Source: Bacteroidales bacterium UBA6408 (GTDB taxonomy: Bacteria > Bacteroidota > Bacteroidia > Bacteroidales > UBA932). From it: a stretch of 23,787 nucleotides of DNA. Every line of letters begins with the position of its first letter. The stretch's first letter is position 1. Shown one piece after another: positions 15,468 through 23,390 of the stretch. The notes beneath the pieces are model-generated. The model searched no databases and had not been told where the DNA came from. It saw only the letters and a list, made by a program, of their open reading frames with translations. Made by a program: the position numbers and the translations under genes. The stretch covers positions 677 through 24,463 of the forward strand of contig DJPQ01000063.1 of assembly GCA_002439805.1 (NCBI GenBank), written 5' to 3'.

Positions 15468-17752
15468 GACTTTCAGCCAAGACTCTGATTCTGCCGGCCG
15501 CCGCGCTGACCGTGCTTCTGACGGCATTCTCGCGCAAACCGGTCTATCTCGACGACACGCGTCCGCTTGAGGCGCGTGTCGAGGACGCTCTGTCTCGGAT
15601 GACGCTTGAGGAGAAGGTGGCGCTGCTTCACGCGCAGTCCAAATTCTCGTCAGCCGGCGTGCGGCGGCTCGGCATTCCGGAACTGTGGTGCACTGACGGT
15701 CCTCATGGAATACGCCCCGAGGTGCTTTGGGACGAGTGGAGGCAGGCCGGCTGGACCAGTGACTCCTGTGTCGCCTATCCTGCACTGACCTGTCTTGCTG
15801 CGACATGGAACGAGGAAATGGCCGCTCTTTTCGGAAAGTCCGTGGGAGAGGAGGCGCGCTACCGCGAGAAGGACGTGCTGCTCGGCCCGGGCGTGAATAT
15901 CTACAGGACACCGCTGAACGGAAGGAATTTCGAATATATGGGCGAGGATCCGTTCCTTGCGTCGAGGCTGGTCGTGCCGTATGTCCGGGGAGTGCAGGAG
16001 AACGGCGTGGCGGCCTGCGTGAAGCACTTTGCCCTGAACAACCAGGAGGCCAACAGGCACGCCTATGAGGCCGTGGTGGATGACCGCACTCTCCATGAGA
16101 TTTATCTCCCTGCGTTCAAGGCTGCCGTTCAGGAAGGCGGAGCGTGGGCCGTGATGGGCTCCTACAATAAATACAAGGGCGAGTTCTGCTGCCATAACCG
16201 CTATCTTCTGAACGACATCCTGAAAGGGAACTGGGGCTATGACGGAGTGGTGATTTCGGACTGGGGAGGAACGGAGGACACCGGTCAGGCAATCTCCAAC
16301 GGGCTTGACCTTGAATTCGGCACCGGCACAGACGGGATGACGACGGGGTGGAACGGCTATGACGCCTACCACCTTGCCGGCCCGTATCTTGAGAGATTGC
16401 GAAGCGGAGAGGCTTCCGAGGAAGTCCTGAACGACAAGGTGCGCCGAGTGCTGCGGCTCATTTTCCGCACGGCGATGAACCGTGAAAAGCCGTTCGGCTC
16501 GCTGTGCTCTCCGGAACATGATGCCGCGGCGCGGAAAATCGCCTCCGAGGGCATTGTCCTGCTGAAAAATGACGGGGCTGTTCTGCCTCTTGACCATAGA
16601 TGTGTACGCCGTATTGCAGTAGTCGGAGAGAATGCGCTGAAGCGGCTGACTGTGGGCGGCGGCTCGTCGTCGCTGAAGGTGCGTCATGAATGCACGCCGC
16701 TGGAGGGTCTGACGGCGGCTGCCGGAGACAGCGTTCAGATTGTGTATGAGCGCGGCTATGTCGGCGACGTGACCGGATTCCTCGACGGGGTTTCGACAGG
16801 ACAGGACCTGAGGGAGAGCCGCAGCGCGGAACAGCTGGTTTCCGATGCCGTGAAGGCCGCCTTGGAGGCTGACGCGGTGATTTTTGTCGGCGGGCTCAAC
16901 AAGGCTCACGGCAACGACAGCGAGGGCTCGGACCGGCTGTCTCTCTCTCTTCCGTACGGGCAGGACTCTCTGATTGAGGCCCTTGCGGGGGCAAATCCTA
17001 ATCTTGCCGTGGTTCTTGTCAGCGGGAATGCCGTGGCGATGCCATGGGTGGAGACCGTCCCGGCTATTGTGCAGGCGTGGTATCTCGGCTCGCAGGCAGG
17101 ATATGCGCTCGCGGATGTGCTGTTCGGCAACGTGAACCCTTCCGGCAAGCTTCCGTTCACCTTTCCCGTCCGTCTTGAGGACAACGGGGCGCACGCCACG
17201 GTTTCCTACAGCGCGGAAAGCCTCACGGCGAACTACGCTGAAGGGATTTATGTCGGCTACCGCCGGGCGGAGAAATATGCCGTGAAGCCTCTTTTCGCAT
17301 TCGGGCACGGACTGAGCTACACGGAGTTCAGTTACGGACAGGCCAGAACAAGCGGAAAGACAATGCGCGTCCCTGATTCGCGGACTGCATTGAAGGACAG
17401 TGATATAAGGGTCGGCGCGAAATCTCGTCCCGCTCTCTCCGTCTCGGTTCCGGTGACCAATTCCGGCAGCGTCACAGGCAAGGAAACGGTGCAGTTCTAT
17501 GTGGGTTTTGACGAGCCGCTCCCTCCCTCGGAAAATGTTGCCGACCGCCCCATGAAGGAACTCAAGGGCTTCCGCAAGGTGGAACTTGCACCGGGCGAGA
17601 CCCGGACAGTCACCGTTGAAATCCGCCCCGATGACCTGCGGCGCTACGATGCCTCGCTGTCCCGTTGGGTGCTTGACAAGGGCCGCTACACGGTCCATGT
17701 AGGCTCGGCATCGGACGATATCCGCACAACCGTTTCATTTGAAGTTCGTTAG
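15464..17752 (+). CDS. GH3 beta-glycosidase (probable beta-glucosidase), periplasmic
   Basis: 762 residues, the normal length for a multi-domain GH3 enzyme. The N-terminus has a hydrophobic export signal (about 1-23) without a lipobox. The (beta/alpha)8 domain carries MTLEEKVALLHAQ, GIPELWCTDGPHG, KHFALNNQE and the nucleophile in VVISDWGG (Asp266). The second domain holds the likely acid/base in HGNDSEGSDRLSLSLP (Glu487). A fibronectin-III-like C-terminal domain follows (VPVTNSGSVTGKETVQFYV, then MKELKGFRKVELAPGE). GH3 enzymes release terminal beta-linked glucose, xylose or related sugars with retention. Here it would finish the beta-linked oligosaccharides produced by the GH5 enzyme. The start codon overlaps the preceding stop by four bases. 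Exact sugar specificity cannot be read from the motifs. Confidence 0.92.
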   Translation: MRLSAKTLILPAAALTVLLTAFSRKPVYLDDTRPLEARVEDALSRMTLEEKVALLHAQSKFSSAGVRRLGIPELWCTDGPHGIRPEVLWDEWRQAGWTSDSCVAYPALTCLAATWNEEMAALFGKSVGEEARYREKDVLLGPGVNIYRTPLNGRNFEYMGEDPFLASRLVVPYVRGVQENGVAACVKHFALNNQEANRHAYEAVVDDRTLHEIYLPAFKAAVQEGGAWAVMGSYNKYKGEFCCHNRYLLNDILKGNWGYDGVVISDWGGTEDTGQAISNGLDLEFGTGTDGMTTGWNGYDAYHLAGPYLERLRSGEASEEVLNDKVRRVLRLIFRTAMNREKPFGSLCSPEHDAAARKIASEGIVLLKNDGAVLPLDHRCVRRIAVVGENALKRLTVGGGSSSLKVRHECTPLEGLTAAAGDSVQIVYERGYVGDVTGFLDGVSTGQDLRESRSAEQLVSDAVKAALEADAVIFVGGLNKAHGNDSEGSDRLSLSLPYGQDSLIEALAGANPNLAVVLVSGNAVAMPWVETVPAIVQAWYLGSQAGYALADVLFGNVNPSGKLPFTFPVRLEDNGAHATVSYSAESLTANYAEGIYVGYRRAEKYAVKPLFAFGHGLSYTEFSYGQARTSGKTMRVPDSRTALKDSDIRVGAKSRPALSVSVPVTNSGSVTGKETVQFYVGFDEPLPPSENVADRPMKELKGFRKVELAPGETRTVTVEIRPDDLRRYDASLSRWVLDKGRYTVHVGSASDDIRTTVSFEVR

Positions 17753-17753
17753 C

Positions 17754-17785
17754 ATGAACATATATCCATGAATATATATCCATAA
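17754..17785 (+). repeat. Tandem 14-base repeat making two identical five-codon mini-ORFs
   Basis: The 35-base gap between the GH3 and GH97 genes holds the unit ATGAAYATATATCC twice in tandem (17754-17767, 17768-17781). Each copy reads ATG AAY ATA TAT CCA stop, a Met-Asn-Ile-Tyr-Pro peptide. The first stop (TGA) overlaps the second ATG; the second ends in TAA two bases before the real start at 17788. It could tune translation of the fusion enzyme or be a neutral duplication. Confidence 0.75.
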
Positions 17786-17787
17786 AC

Positions 17788-20700
17788 ATGAGAAAATACA
17801 TCCTTTCGTTACTTTCGCTTCTCGCTGCGGCCTCTCTCGGCGCACAGACGCTCGAATCCCCGGACGGCAGGTCCTCCGTGACATTTTTCATCGATGATGA
17901 CGGACATCCTCTGTACAGCCTCACATGGCATGGGAAGGAGGTCGTGAAACCCGGAAGACTCGGATTCATGATACGCGGACTCTATGACCGCACCTCGTCC
18001 GAATTCAGCGAGGGCTTCGAGCTCATATCCTCGGAAACATCCTCCTTCGACGGGGTCTGGACTCCGGTGTGGGGCGAGGAAGAGGAAATACGCGACCGTC
18101 ACAATGAAATGGTTGTCAGACTGTTGCATAAGCCGGACGGGCGGAGGATGGATATATGCTTCAGGCTATTTGACGACGGTCTGGGATTCCGCTACAGCTT
18201 TCCGGCGCAGGACGGGATGACCTATTTCGTGATTACGGACGAGCTTACGGAATTTGCGATGACGGGAGACCATACGGCCTGGTGGATTCCCGGAGACTAC
18301 GACACGCAGGAGTATGACTACACGAGGTCGCGTCTGAGCGAAATCCGGGGCAGGCTCGGCGGGGCGGTGGACTACAACCTTGCGCAGTCGATATTCTCGG
18401 ACACCGGAGTCCAGACCTCGCTCCAGATGAAGACGGACGACGGACTTTACGTAAATCTCCACGAGGCCGCCCTGGTGAACTACCCGGCGATGCACCTTCT
18501 GCTTGACGACGCTGCCCTTGTGTTCAAGGCGCATCTGACGCCCGACCCCAACGGCGACCTCGCCTATATGCAGACCCCGTGCACTACCCCGTGGAGGACA
18601 ATCATAGTTTCCGACGACGCCCGCGACATACTCGCAAGCCGCATCACCCTCAATCTCAACGAGCCTTGCCGGATAGAGGACACGTCGTGGATTCACACCT
18701 GCAAGTATGTCGGAGTGTGGTGGGAGATGATTACCGGAAAGAGCGAGTGGTCATATACATACGACCTGCGCAGCGTGCACCTTGACACGGACGACTACAC
18801 TCGGCTTGCGCCTCACGGCCACCACGGCGCGACGACGGAGAACGTTATGAAATACATTGACTTCGCTGCGGAAAACGGCTTCGACGGGGTGCTCGTCGAG
18901 GGATGGAACATCGGATGGGAGGACTGGTTCGGGAAAATGAAGGACTATGTCTTTGACTTTGTTACCCCATATCCGGACTTCGACCTGCGGCGGATAGAGG
19001 AATATGCCGCGTCCAGGGGCGTGAAGATGATTATGCATCACGAGACCTCAGGTTCCGTACGGAACTACGAGCGCCATCTTGACACGGCCTACACTTTCAT
19101 GAATGAGCATGGTTACGATGCCGTCAAGAGCGGATATGTCGGGAACATAATCCCGAAGGGGAACAACCACTACAACCAGCGGATGGTGAACCACTACCTC
19201 TATGCCGTCACTGAGGCCGCGAAGCATCATATAATGGTCAATGCCCATGAGGCTGTTCGTCCGACCGGGCTCTGCCGCACATGGCCGAACCTTATCGGAA
19301 ACGAATCCGCAAGGGGCACTGAGTATCAGGCCAATGCCGGCAATGCTCCGGGACACGTCACGATTCTGCCGTTTACCCGTCTGATCGGAGGTCCTATGGA
19401 CTACACCCCCGGCATTTTCGAACAGGATATGTCGAAAGTCAATCCGCGCAATCCGAACAAGGCTAAGTGCACGATTGCCAACCAGTTGGGCATCTATGTC
19501 GTGATGAGTTCTCCGCTTCAGATGGCCGCGGACCTTCCGGAGAACTATGAACGGTTTCCGGATGCCTTTCAGTTCATAAAGGACGTGGCTCTGGACTGGT
19601 CTGAAAGCCGCTATCTTGAGGCCGAACCGGGCGAGTACATCACGGTGGCACGCCGCGCCAAGGACAGCGGCCTGTGGTTCGTAGGCAACTGCACCGGAGA
19701 GCACGCTCATGTCTCGGAGATTGCATTCGACTTCCTCGAACCTGGAAAGACTTTCGTCGCCACTGTCTATGCCGACGCCCCGTCGGCCGACTACCGCACG
19801 AATCCTCAGGCCTATACGGTGACGCGATACCGCTGCGACAACCGCAGCCGTCTGGTTCAGAAGGCCGTCGCTGCCGGCGGATATGCCGTATCTTTTCGGG
19901 AGGCTACCCCGGAAGACTTCACGCTGCCATTTCTCTGCGGCTCTTCGGCCGGGGAGGTCAGGGAGTTCATCGTGTCCTCTTGGCCGGAGACTGTCCGCAG
20001 CAATACGGAGGATGAAGGGGCGCGTTTTGGACTCCCATATCCATACACCGTTCCGAGTATCAGCGGCGCTTTTCAGGAAATGTACTACTGGGACACATTC
20101 TTTACTGACGAGGGGCTTATTCTCGACGGATTTGTGGAGCAGGCACGCAATAATGTGGAGGATATGCTCCATATAGTCGAGCGGTTCGGCAAGATGCTCA
20201 ACGGCAGCGCGACATGGTTCCTGAACCGCTCCCAGCCGCCGTATCTCAGCATGATGATACGCAGTGTCTATGAAGCCACCGGTGACAGGGACTGGCTTGC
20301 CCGCGTGCTTCCAGGTCTGGAAAAGGAATATGACTTCTGGATGACTTCGAGGGTTTCTCCCTGCGGGCTGAACCGCTACGGCAATGAGGCGACGGATGAG
20401 GAGAAGCTTGAATTCATCGGGCTTCTTAAAGAGCGTTTCGGCCCAGGGTTCGACACCGGTGGGCTTTCCCGAGACGAACTGCTCCGCATCGGCTCCCACT
20501 ACATTGCCGAAGCGGAGTCCGGGTGGGACTTCACGCCGAGATTCGATGGCCGCTGCGAGGATTTCTGCCCTGTTGATTTGAATTCGAACCTCTATCTTTA
20601 CGAGATGAATTTCTCCTTCTTTGCCTCTGAGCTTGGCGACGGAGCTTCCGCCCGCCGTTGGGTGAAGGCTGCGGCACGAAGAAACCGCCTGATGCACAAG

Positions 20701-21219
20701 CTTATGCGAGACGGCAAGTCAGGGCTGTTCTTTGACTATGACCATGTCAACGACCGGCGCTCCGACGTGCTCTCCGCCGCCGTGTTCAGCCTTCTTTTCT
20801 CGGGAGCCGCCGACCGGCGTGATGCCGCCGCCATTGCAGGCACTCTGTGTGCGGACAATCTGCCGCTCTCGCCTGATGCTCCCGGCGACCCTTTCCGTCT
20901 TGAATATCCTCATGGAATCTCGGCGTGCGCATACGGCGATTACCGCCGCTCCTGCCAATGGGCCTATCCTAACGGATGGGCGCCGCTTCAGTACCTCGCC
21001 GTAAAGGGTCTTCTCCGCTATGGCTACGACGCTGATGCCCGGCGCATAGCCGTGAAATACCTCGACACCGTGGTCTCCACCTTTGCCGAAACCGGCAATC
21101 TCTGGGAGAAATACAATGCCGTCGAGGGCAATATCAATGTCAGCAATGAATACGAGATGCCCACAATGCTCGGCTGGACCGCCGGCACTTTCCGCGTCCT
21201 CAGTGAATTGCTGCGCTAA
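17788..21219 (+). CDS. Fusion enzyme: GH97 SusB-type alpha-glucosidase plus GH37-like (trehalase-fold) domain
   Basis: 1143 residues. The signal peptide ends near LGA19. GH97 fills about 20-706. It carries glutamates E371 (VEGWN), E419 (HHETS), E488 (NAHEA) and E512 (GTEY), spaced exactly as SusB E391, E439, E508 and E532. E175 (QEYDY) matches the calcium ligand E194 within one residue. KSGYVG (no Asp) at the place where retaining GH97 galactosidases have their nucleophile supports an inverting alpha-glucosidase. The (alpha/alpha)6 domain (about 715-1143) has GH37 marks: MYYWDTFF (W768-D769), NRSQPP, SGWDF (Asp914, candidate acid), PVDLNS, QWAYPNGWAP (1057-1066) and WEKY (Glu1107, candidate base). 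It lacks the Arg of GGRF (Ala761), the Asp of QWD (Ala1059), the PRPES loop and the glycine-rich segment of trehalases. True trehalase activity is therefore doubtful. It is the last gene of the operon. Confidence 0.9.
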   Translation: MRKYILSLLSLLAAASLGAQTLESPDGRSSVTFFIDDDGHPLYSLTWHGKEVVKPGRLGFMIRGLYDRTSSEFSEGFELISSETSSFDGVWTPVWGEEEEIRDRHNEMVVRLLHKPDGRRMDICFRLFDDGLGFRYSFPAQDGMTYFVITDELTEFAMTGDHTAWWIPGDYDTQEYDYTRSRLSEIRGRLGGAVDYNLAQSIFSDTGVQTSLQMKTDDGLYVNLHEAALVNYPAMHLLLDDAALVFKAHLTPDPNGDLAYMQTPCTTPWRTIIVSDDARDILASRITLNLNEPCRIEDTSWIHTCKYVGVWWEMITGKSEWSYTYDLRSVHLDTDDYTRLAPHGHHGATTENVMKYIDFAAENGFDGVLVEGWNIGWEDWFGKMKDYVFDFVTPYPDFDLRRIEEYAASRGVKMIMHHETSGSVRNYERHLDTAYTFMNEHGYDAVKSGYVGNIIPKGNNHYNQRMVNHYLYAVTEAAKHHIMVNAHEAVRPTGLCRTWPNLIGNESARGTEYQANAGNAPGHVTILPFTRLIGGPMDYTPGIFEQDMSKVNPRNPNKAKCTIANQLGIYVVMSSPLQMAADLPENYERFPDAFQFIKDVALDWSESRYLEAEPGEYITVARRAKDSGLWFVGNCTGEHAHVSEIAFDFLEPGKTFVATVYADAPSADYRTNPQAYTVTRYRCDNRSRLVQKAVAAGGYAVSFREATPEDFTLPFLCGSSAGEVREFIVSSWPETVRSNTEDEGARFGLPYPYTVPSISGAFQEMYYWDTFFTDEGLILDGFVEQARNNVEDMLHIVERFGKMLNGSATWFLNRSQPPYLSMMIRSVYEATGDRDWLARVLPGLEKEYDFWMTSRVSPCGLNRYGNEATDEEKLEFIGLLKERFGPGFDTGGLSRDELLRIGSHYIAEAESGWDFTPRFDGRCEDFCPVDLNSNLYLYEMNFSFFASELGDGASARRWVKAAARRNRLMHKLMRDGKSGLFFDYDHVNDRRSDVLSAAVFSLLFSGAADRRDAAAIAGTLCADNLPLSPDAPGDPFRLEYPHGISACAYGDYRRSCQWAYPNGWAPLQYLAVKGLLRYGYDADARRIAVKYLDTVVSTFAETGNLWEKYNAVEGNINVSNEYEMPTMLGWTAGTFRVLSELLR

Positions 21220-21542
21220 AAGAACCGTATTTTCATTTTTTCTCGACCCTGGCAATCTCCGAGGCGAGCTTCGCGGTTATCGTGCCGTCGTAGTCGCTGA
21301 TTGCCTTGGCTATGGCTGCGGTATAGGCCTCGACAATTTCGGTCTTCATATGTGCTGGTTGCTCAGCACCACGAAATTATTTTCTGAAAACGGGCAACAC
21401 TCATTATGGTATTATGTGTGGTAGAATAATTTGTTCCCCGAAGCCACAAGCATCTGCGCGACTACATTCTCCCGAATGCGCCTGCATGGGCTGAGGCTAT
21501 GTCAGAAACAGTCTCTGGACAGTCCGCTAAGTCCGTCGAAGA
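21220..21542. other. Intergenic region between convergent units, no firm gene
   Basis: The region lies between the + strand operon end and the - strand ATPase stop. I find no clear intrinsic terminator for either side: a T-rich patch at 21231-21241 follows the operon but without a stem. It holds one possible short - strand frame (21233-21349). It also has a + strand stretch open from about 21430 to 21564 without a good start, which could be a decayed gene. No repeat, tRNA or insertion-sequence end is visible. Confidence 0.5.
21233..21349 (-). CDS. Possible short protein, 38 residues, unknown
   Basis: On the - strand an ATG at 21349-21347 opens a frame MKTEIVEAYTAAIAKAISDY..., ending EIARVEKK before TGA at 21233-21235. 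The composition (amphipathic, Ala/Glu/Lys-rich, likely helical) is plausible for a real peptide or for the tail of a decayed gene. There is no recognisable family. It is oriented like the ATPase gene, but its ATG lies 193 bases beyond that gene's stop. It may equally be chance, and I give it low weight. Confidence 0.25.
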   Translation of the reverse strand: MKTEIVEAYTAAIAKAISDYDGTITAKLASEIARVEKK

Positions 21543-23264
21543 CTATACCTCGTCCATCCGGTAGAGGCTGTGACCCTTGATCTGTACCACAATCAGATGC
21601 AGCGCGGCCTTTCCGGCGAGAACCCTGACCGCCTTTCCCTCGCCGTAGCCCCGTATCTGCTCCGCGGCCTCGTTCCACTGCTTCTCCGCGGCCTCCTCCG
21701 TGGCGTCAGGCTTAAGGTACTTCAGCTCGACGATGTAGGCGTGGGCCGTCGTGGCGCAGCGGTGGAAGTCCGGCATGAGGAAGAAGTCGCAGTAGCCGTG
21801 GTTGAGCTCCACTTCCGGGTTGGTGAGGTAGTAGGGGTCGAGACTGAAATAGGCCATCATGAATCCCTGGATGTTCCTCTCTCCCTGGATGAGGCTGCGG
21901 ACAGATGTCGTGTCGTGGTACTGCCGGCAGATGTATTCCATCATCGGACGCCAGTCGCCGTCGAGGGCCGCCGACTTGAAATGGCGGTTCAACTCAGAGA
22001 TGTTGATGTTCTTTATCTTGGAATACTCAATCACGAGGTACTCGTAGAACTGCCTGCGCACATTGTTGTTCGGGATGCTGAGAACGGTATCCACTCCGTC
22101 AACTCCTCCGATTGTGAGCAGCCCGTAGTAGTAGAGCAGGCTCTTGAACATGTCCGGCTCAATCAGCCTGTGCGCCGGGAACGAGGGCTGCACCTCACCG
22201 AGGGTGAATCCGTTCTGCGCCACCTCCAGCAGCACGCTCTTGCGGTCGCCGTCGAGCTTGTCGAGGCGGATGAGTTTGTCGAGCTTGTTGTAGTCGGTGG
22301 CGGTGTTTCGGTCGAGCATGTCCCTCGGCGCCTCGCCTCGGTTGATGTAGTGGCGTAGATAGTAGCTGACCATATCGGTGTTGTACATCTTAGGGTCGTT
22401 GTCAAGAGACTCCGTGGAAAAGCAGTACCCGTCATACCAAGGCTTCATCTCGTCAATCAGGGCGTCCTCATCGGCATGTAGCGCCCCGACTCCCTGATAG
22501 TACCGGATCATCTCTCGTACCTCCGTCTCGCTGAAGCCGAGCATCATGTTGAATTCGGGGTCGAGTGTGAGCGAGGTGGCGATGTTGTAGCCGCTGGTCA
22601 CGTCGTCCATGGTGACGGGGCTGACTCCCATCATAAGGATTCGGTCGAAGTTCGGTTTGAAGAGCTTGAACACGTCGCGGTAGAATCCCTCAGCGTGTGT
22701 CATGGCATGATAGACCTCTTCCCCGGCGACGTTCAGGACGGTGTTGGTGAAGTTGTCGTACTCGTCGATGATGAGATAGAGGTGGTGTCCGAACTCCCTG
22801 GCCCTTATTGTGATGAGGTCCAGCTTCGAGCGGAAGTCCGACTTTGATTCCACGTCCTTTGCAAATCCCTCATAATAGAATTTCTCGTACCTCCTGGCGA
22901 AGCCGTCGAGCACCGCTCCCGTCCTGCTGTTGAAGCGGTCGAAGAGATTGTTCATGTCGCCGCCTACCTGCGAGAAATCCAGATACAGTACCTGAAACGT
23001 GCCCATCAGCGCAGTCGGGTTCTTCTCTATCCAGAGCCCGGAAAACAGACTGTCGAAGTTGTCCTTCTCATTGATGTCGTAGTAGTACTTCATCATCGAC
23101 AGGAAAAGGCTCTTCCCGAATCGTCGCGGCCTGATGAGGAAGAGAAAATGTCCTGCAGCTTCCATTTTGGGAAGATACATTGTCTTGTCCGAGTAGTAGA
23201 GATTCTCCCTCCGCACCTGAGTGAAGTCCGAAATTCCGTAAGGTATGAGCTTGTACGATGCCAT
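21543..23264 (-). CDS. AAA-ATPase-like protein with C-terminal PD-(D/E)XK nuclease-like domain
   Basis: 573 residues, full length for the family that combines an AAA-ATPase-like domain with a DUF1703-type nuclease-fold tail. The N-terminus YGISDFTQVRRENLYYSDKT is typical. A Walker A-like loop RPRRFGKS (45-52) and a Walker B-like LIIDEYD (164-170) are present. The C-terminal part has the nuclease-fold pattern Asp493, then VELK (Glu513-Lys515), followed by an AEQIRGYG helix. Such proteins are very common and often multi-copy in gut Bacteroidota. Their role is unproven; defence, mobile-element or DNA-processing roles have been suggested from domain content. The gene is on the opposite strand to the PUL and has its own promoter, so it is probably unrelated to glycan use. 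No membrane segments are seen. Confidence 0.9.
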   Translation of the reverse strand: MASYKLIPYGISDFTQVRRENLYYSDKTMYLPKMEAAGHFLFLIRPRRFGKSLFLSMMKYYYDINEKDNFDSLFSGLWIEKNPTALMGTFQVLYLDFSQVGGDMNNLFDRFNSRTGAVLDGFARRYEKFYYEGFAKDVESKSDFRSKLDLITIRAREFGHHLYLIIDEYDNFTNTVLNVAGEEVYHAMTHAEGFYRDVFKLFKPNFDRILMMGVSPVTMDDVTSGYNIATSLTLDPEFNMMLGFSETEVREMIRYYQGVGALHADEDALIDEMKPWYDGYCFSTESLDNDPKMYNTDMVSYYLRHYINRGEAPRDMLDRNTATDYNKLDKLIRLDKLDGDRKSVLLEVAQNGFTLGEVQPSFPAHRLIEPDMFKSLLYYYGLLTIGGVDGVDTVLSIPNNNVRRQFYEYLVIEYSKIKNINISELNRHFKSAALDGDWRPMMEYICRQYHDTTSVRSLIQGERNIQGFMMAYFSLDPYYLTNPEVELNHGYCDFFLMPDFHRCATTAHAYIVELKYLKPDATEEAAEKQWNEAAEQIRGYGEGKAVRVLAGKAALHLIVVQIKGHSLYRMDEV

Positions 23265-23289
23265 ATTCAGTAAAGTTTACAAACGACGG

Positions 23290-23320
23290 CAAAAATACGA
23301 AAAATCGCTTACTCTGCAAT
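23290..23320 (-). promoter_or_regulatory. Bacteroides-type promoter of the ATPase gene
   Basis: On the - strand TATTTTTG (23297-23290) is an exact match to TAnnTTTG. ATTG (23320-23317) lies 19 bases upstream in the place of the -33 TTTG element, with three of four bases matching. Transcription would begin about 18 bases before the ATG at 23264, leaving a short leader without a Shine-Dalgarno sequence, common in this phylum. Confidence 0.65.
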
Positions 23321-23333
23321 AAATTTCGAAACC

Positions 23334-23351
23334 GCAGTCCGGGAGGACTGC
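23334..23351 (-). terminator. Hairpin downstream of the dxs-like gene, probable terminator
   Basis: GCAGTCC and GGACTGC form a perfect 7-bp stem with a four-base loop, 39 bases past the dxs-like stop on the - strand. The transcript continues into GGTTTCGAAATTTATT, which is T-rich but not a pure T-run. Together with the promoter at 23290-23320 it separates the two - strand genes. Confidence 0.5.
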
Positions 23352-23390
23352 CCGATGAAAAGTCGCCGCAGGAAAAATCGTCTGAACTCG

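Noticed and set aside
15650..17698. 682-codon open frame on the - strand
   Set aside because: It lies wholly inside the GH3 gene, antisense, with Arg/His-rich sequence and no family motifs; long antisense frames are expected opposite GC-rich codons.
19048..20697. 549-codon open frame on the - strand
   Set aside because: It is antisense to the GH97-GH37 fusion, whose motifs are intact on the + strand; no recognisable domain.
17788..21219. Two genes joined by a missed stop or sequencing error
   Set aside because: The frame is continuous, the GH37-like half has no signal peptide or good start of its own, and the junction near residue 706-715 reads as a smooth linker.
21430..21564. + strand open stretch reading ...LRDYILPNAPAWAEAM... 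as a possible gene remnant
   Set aside because: It has no early start codon, is about 45 codons, runs into the ATPase 3' end, and matches nothing I recognise; a decayed fragment is possible but not supported.
21570..22358. 262-codon open frame on the + strand
   Set aside because: It is the complement of the ATPase/nuclease gene and is Val/Glu/Leu/Arg-biased without structure.
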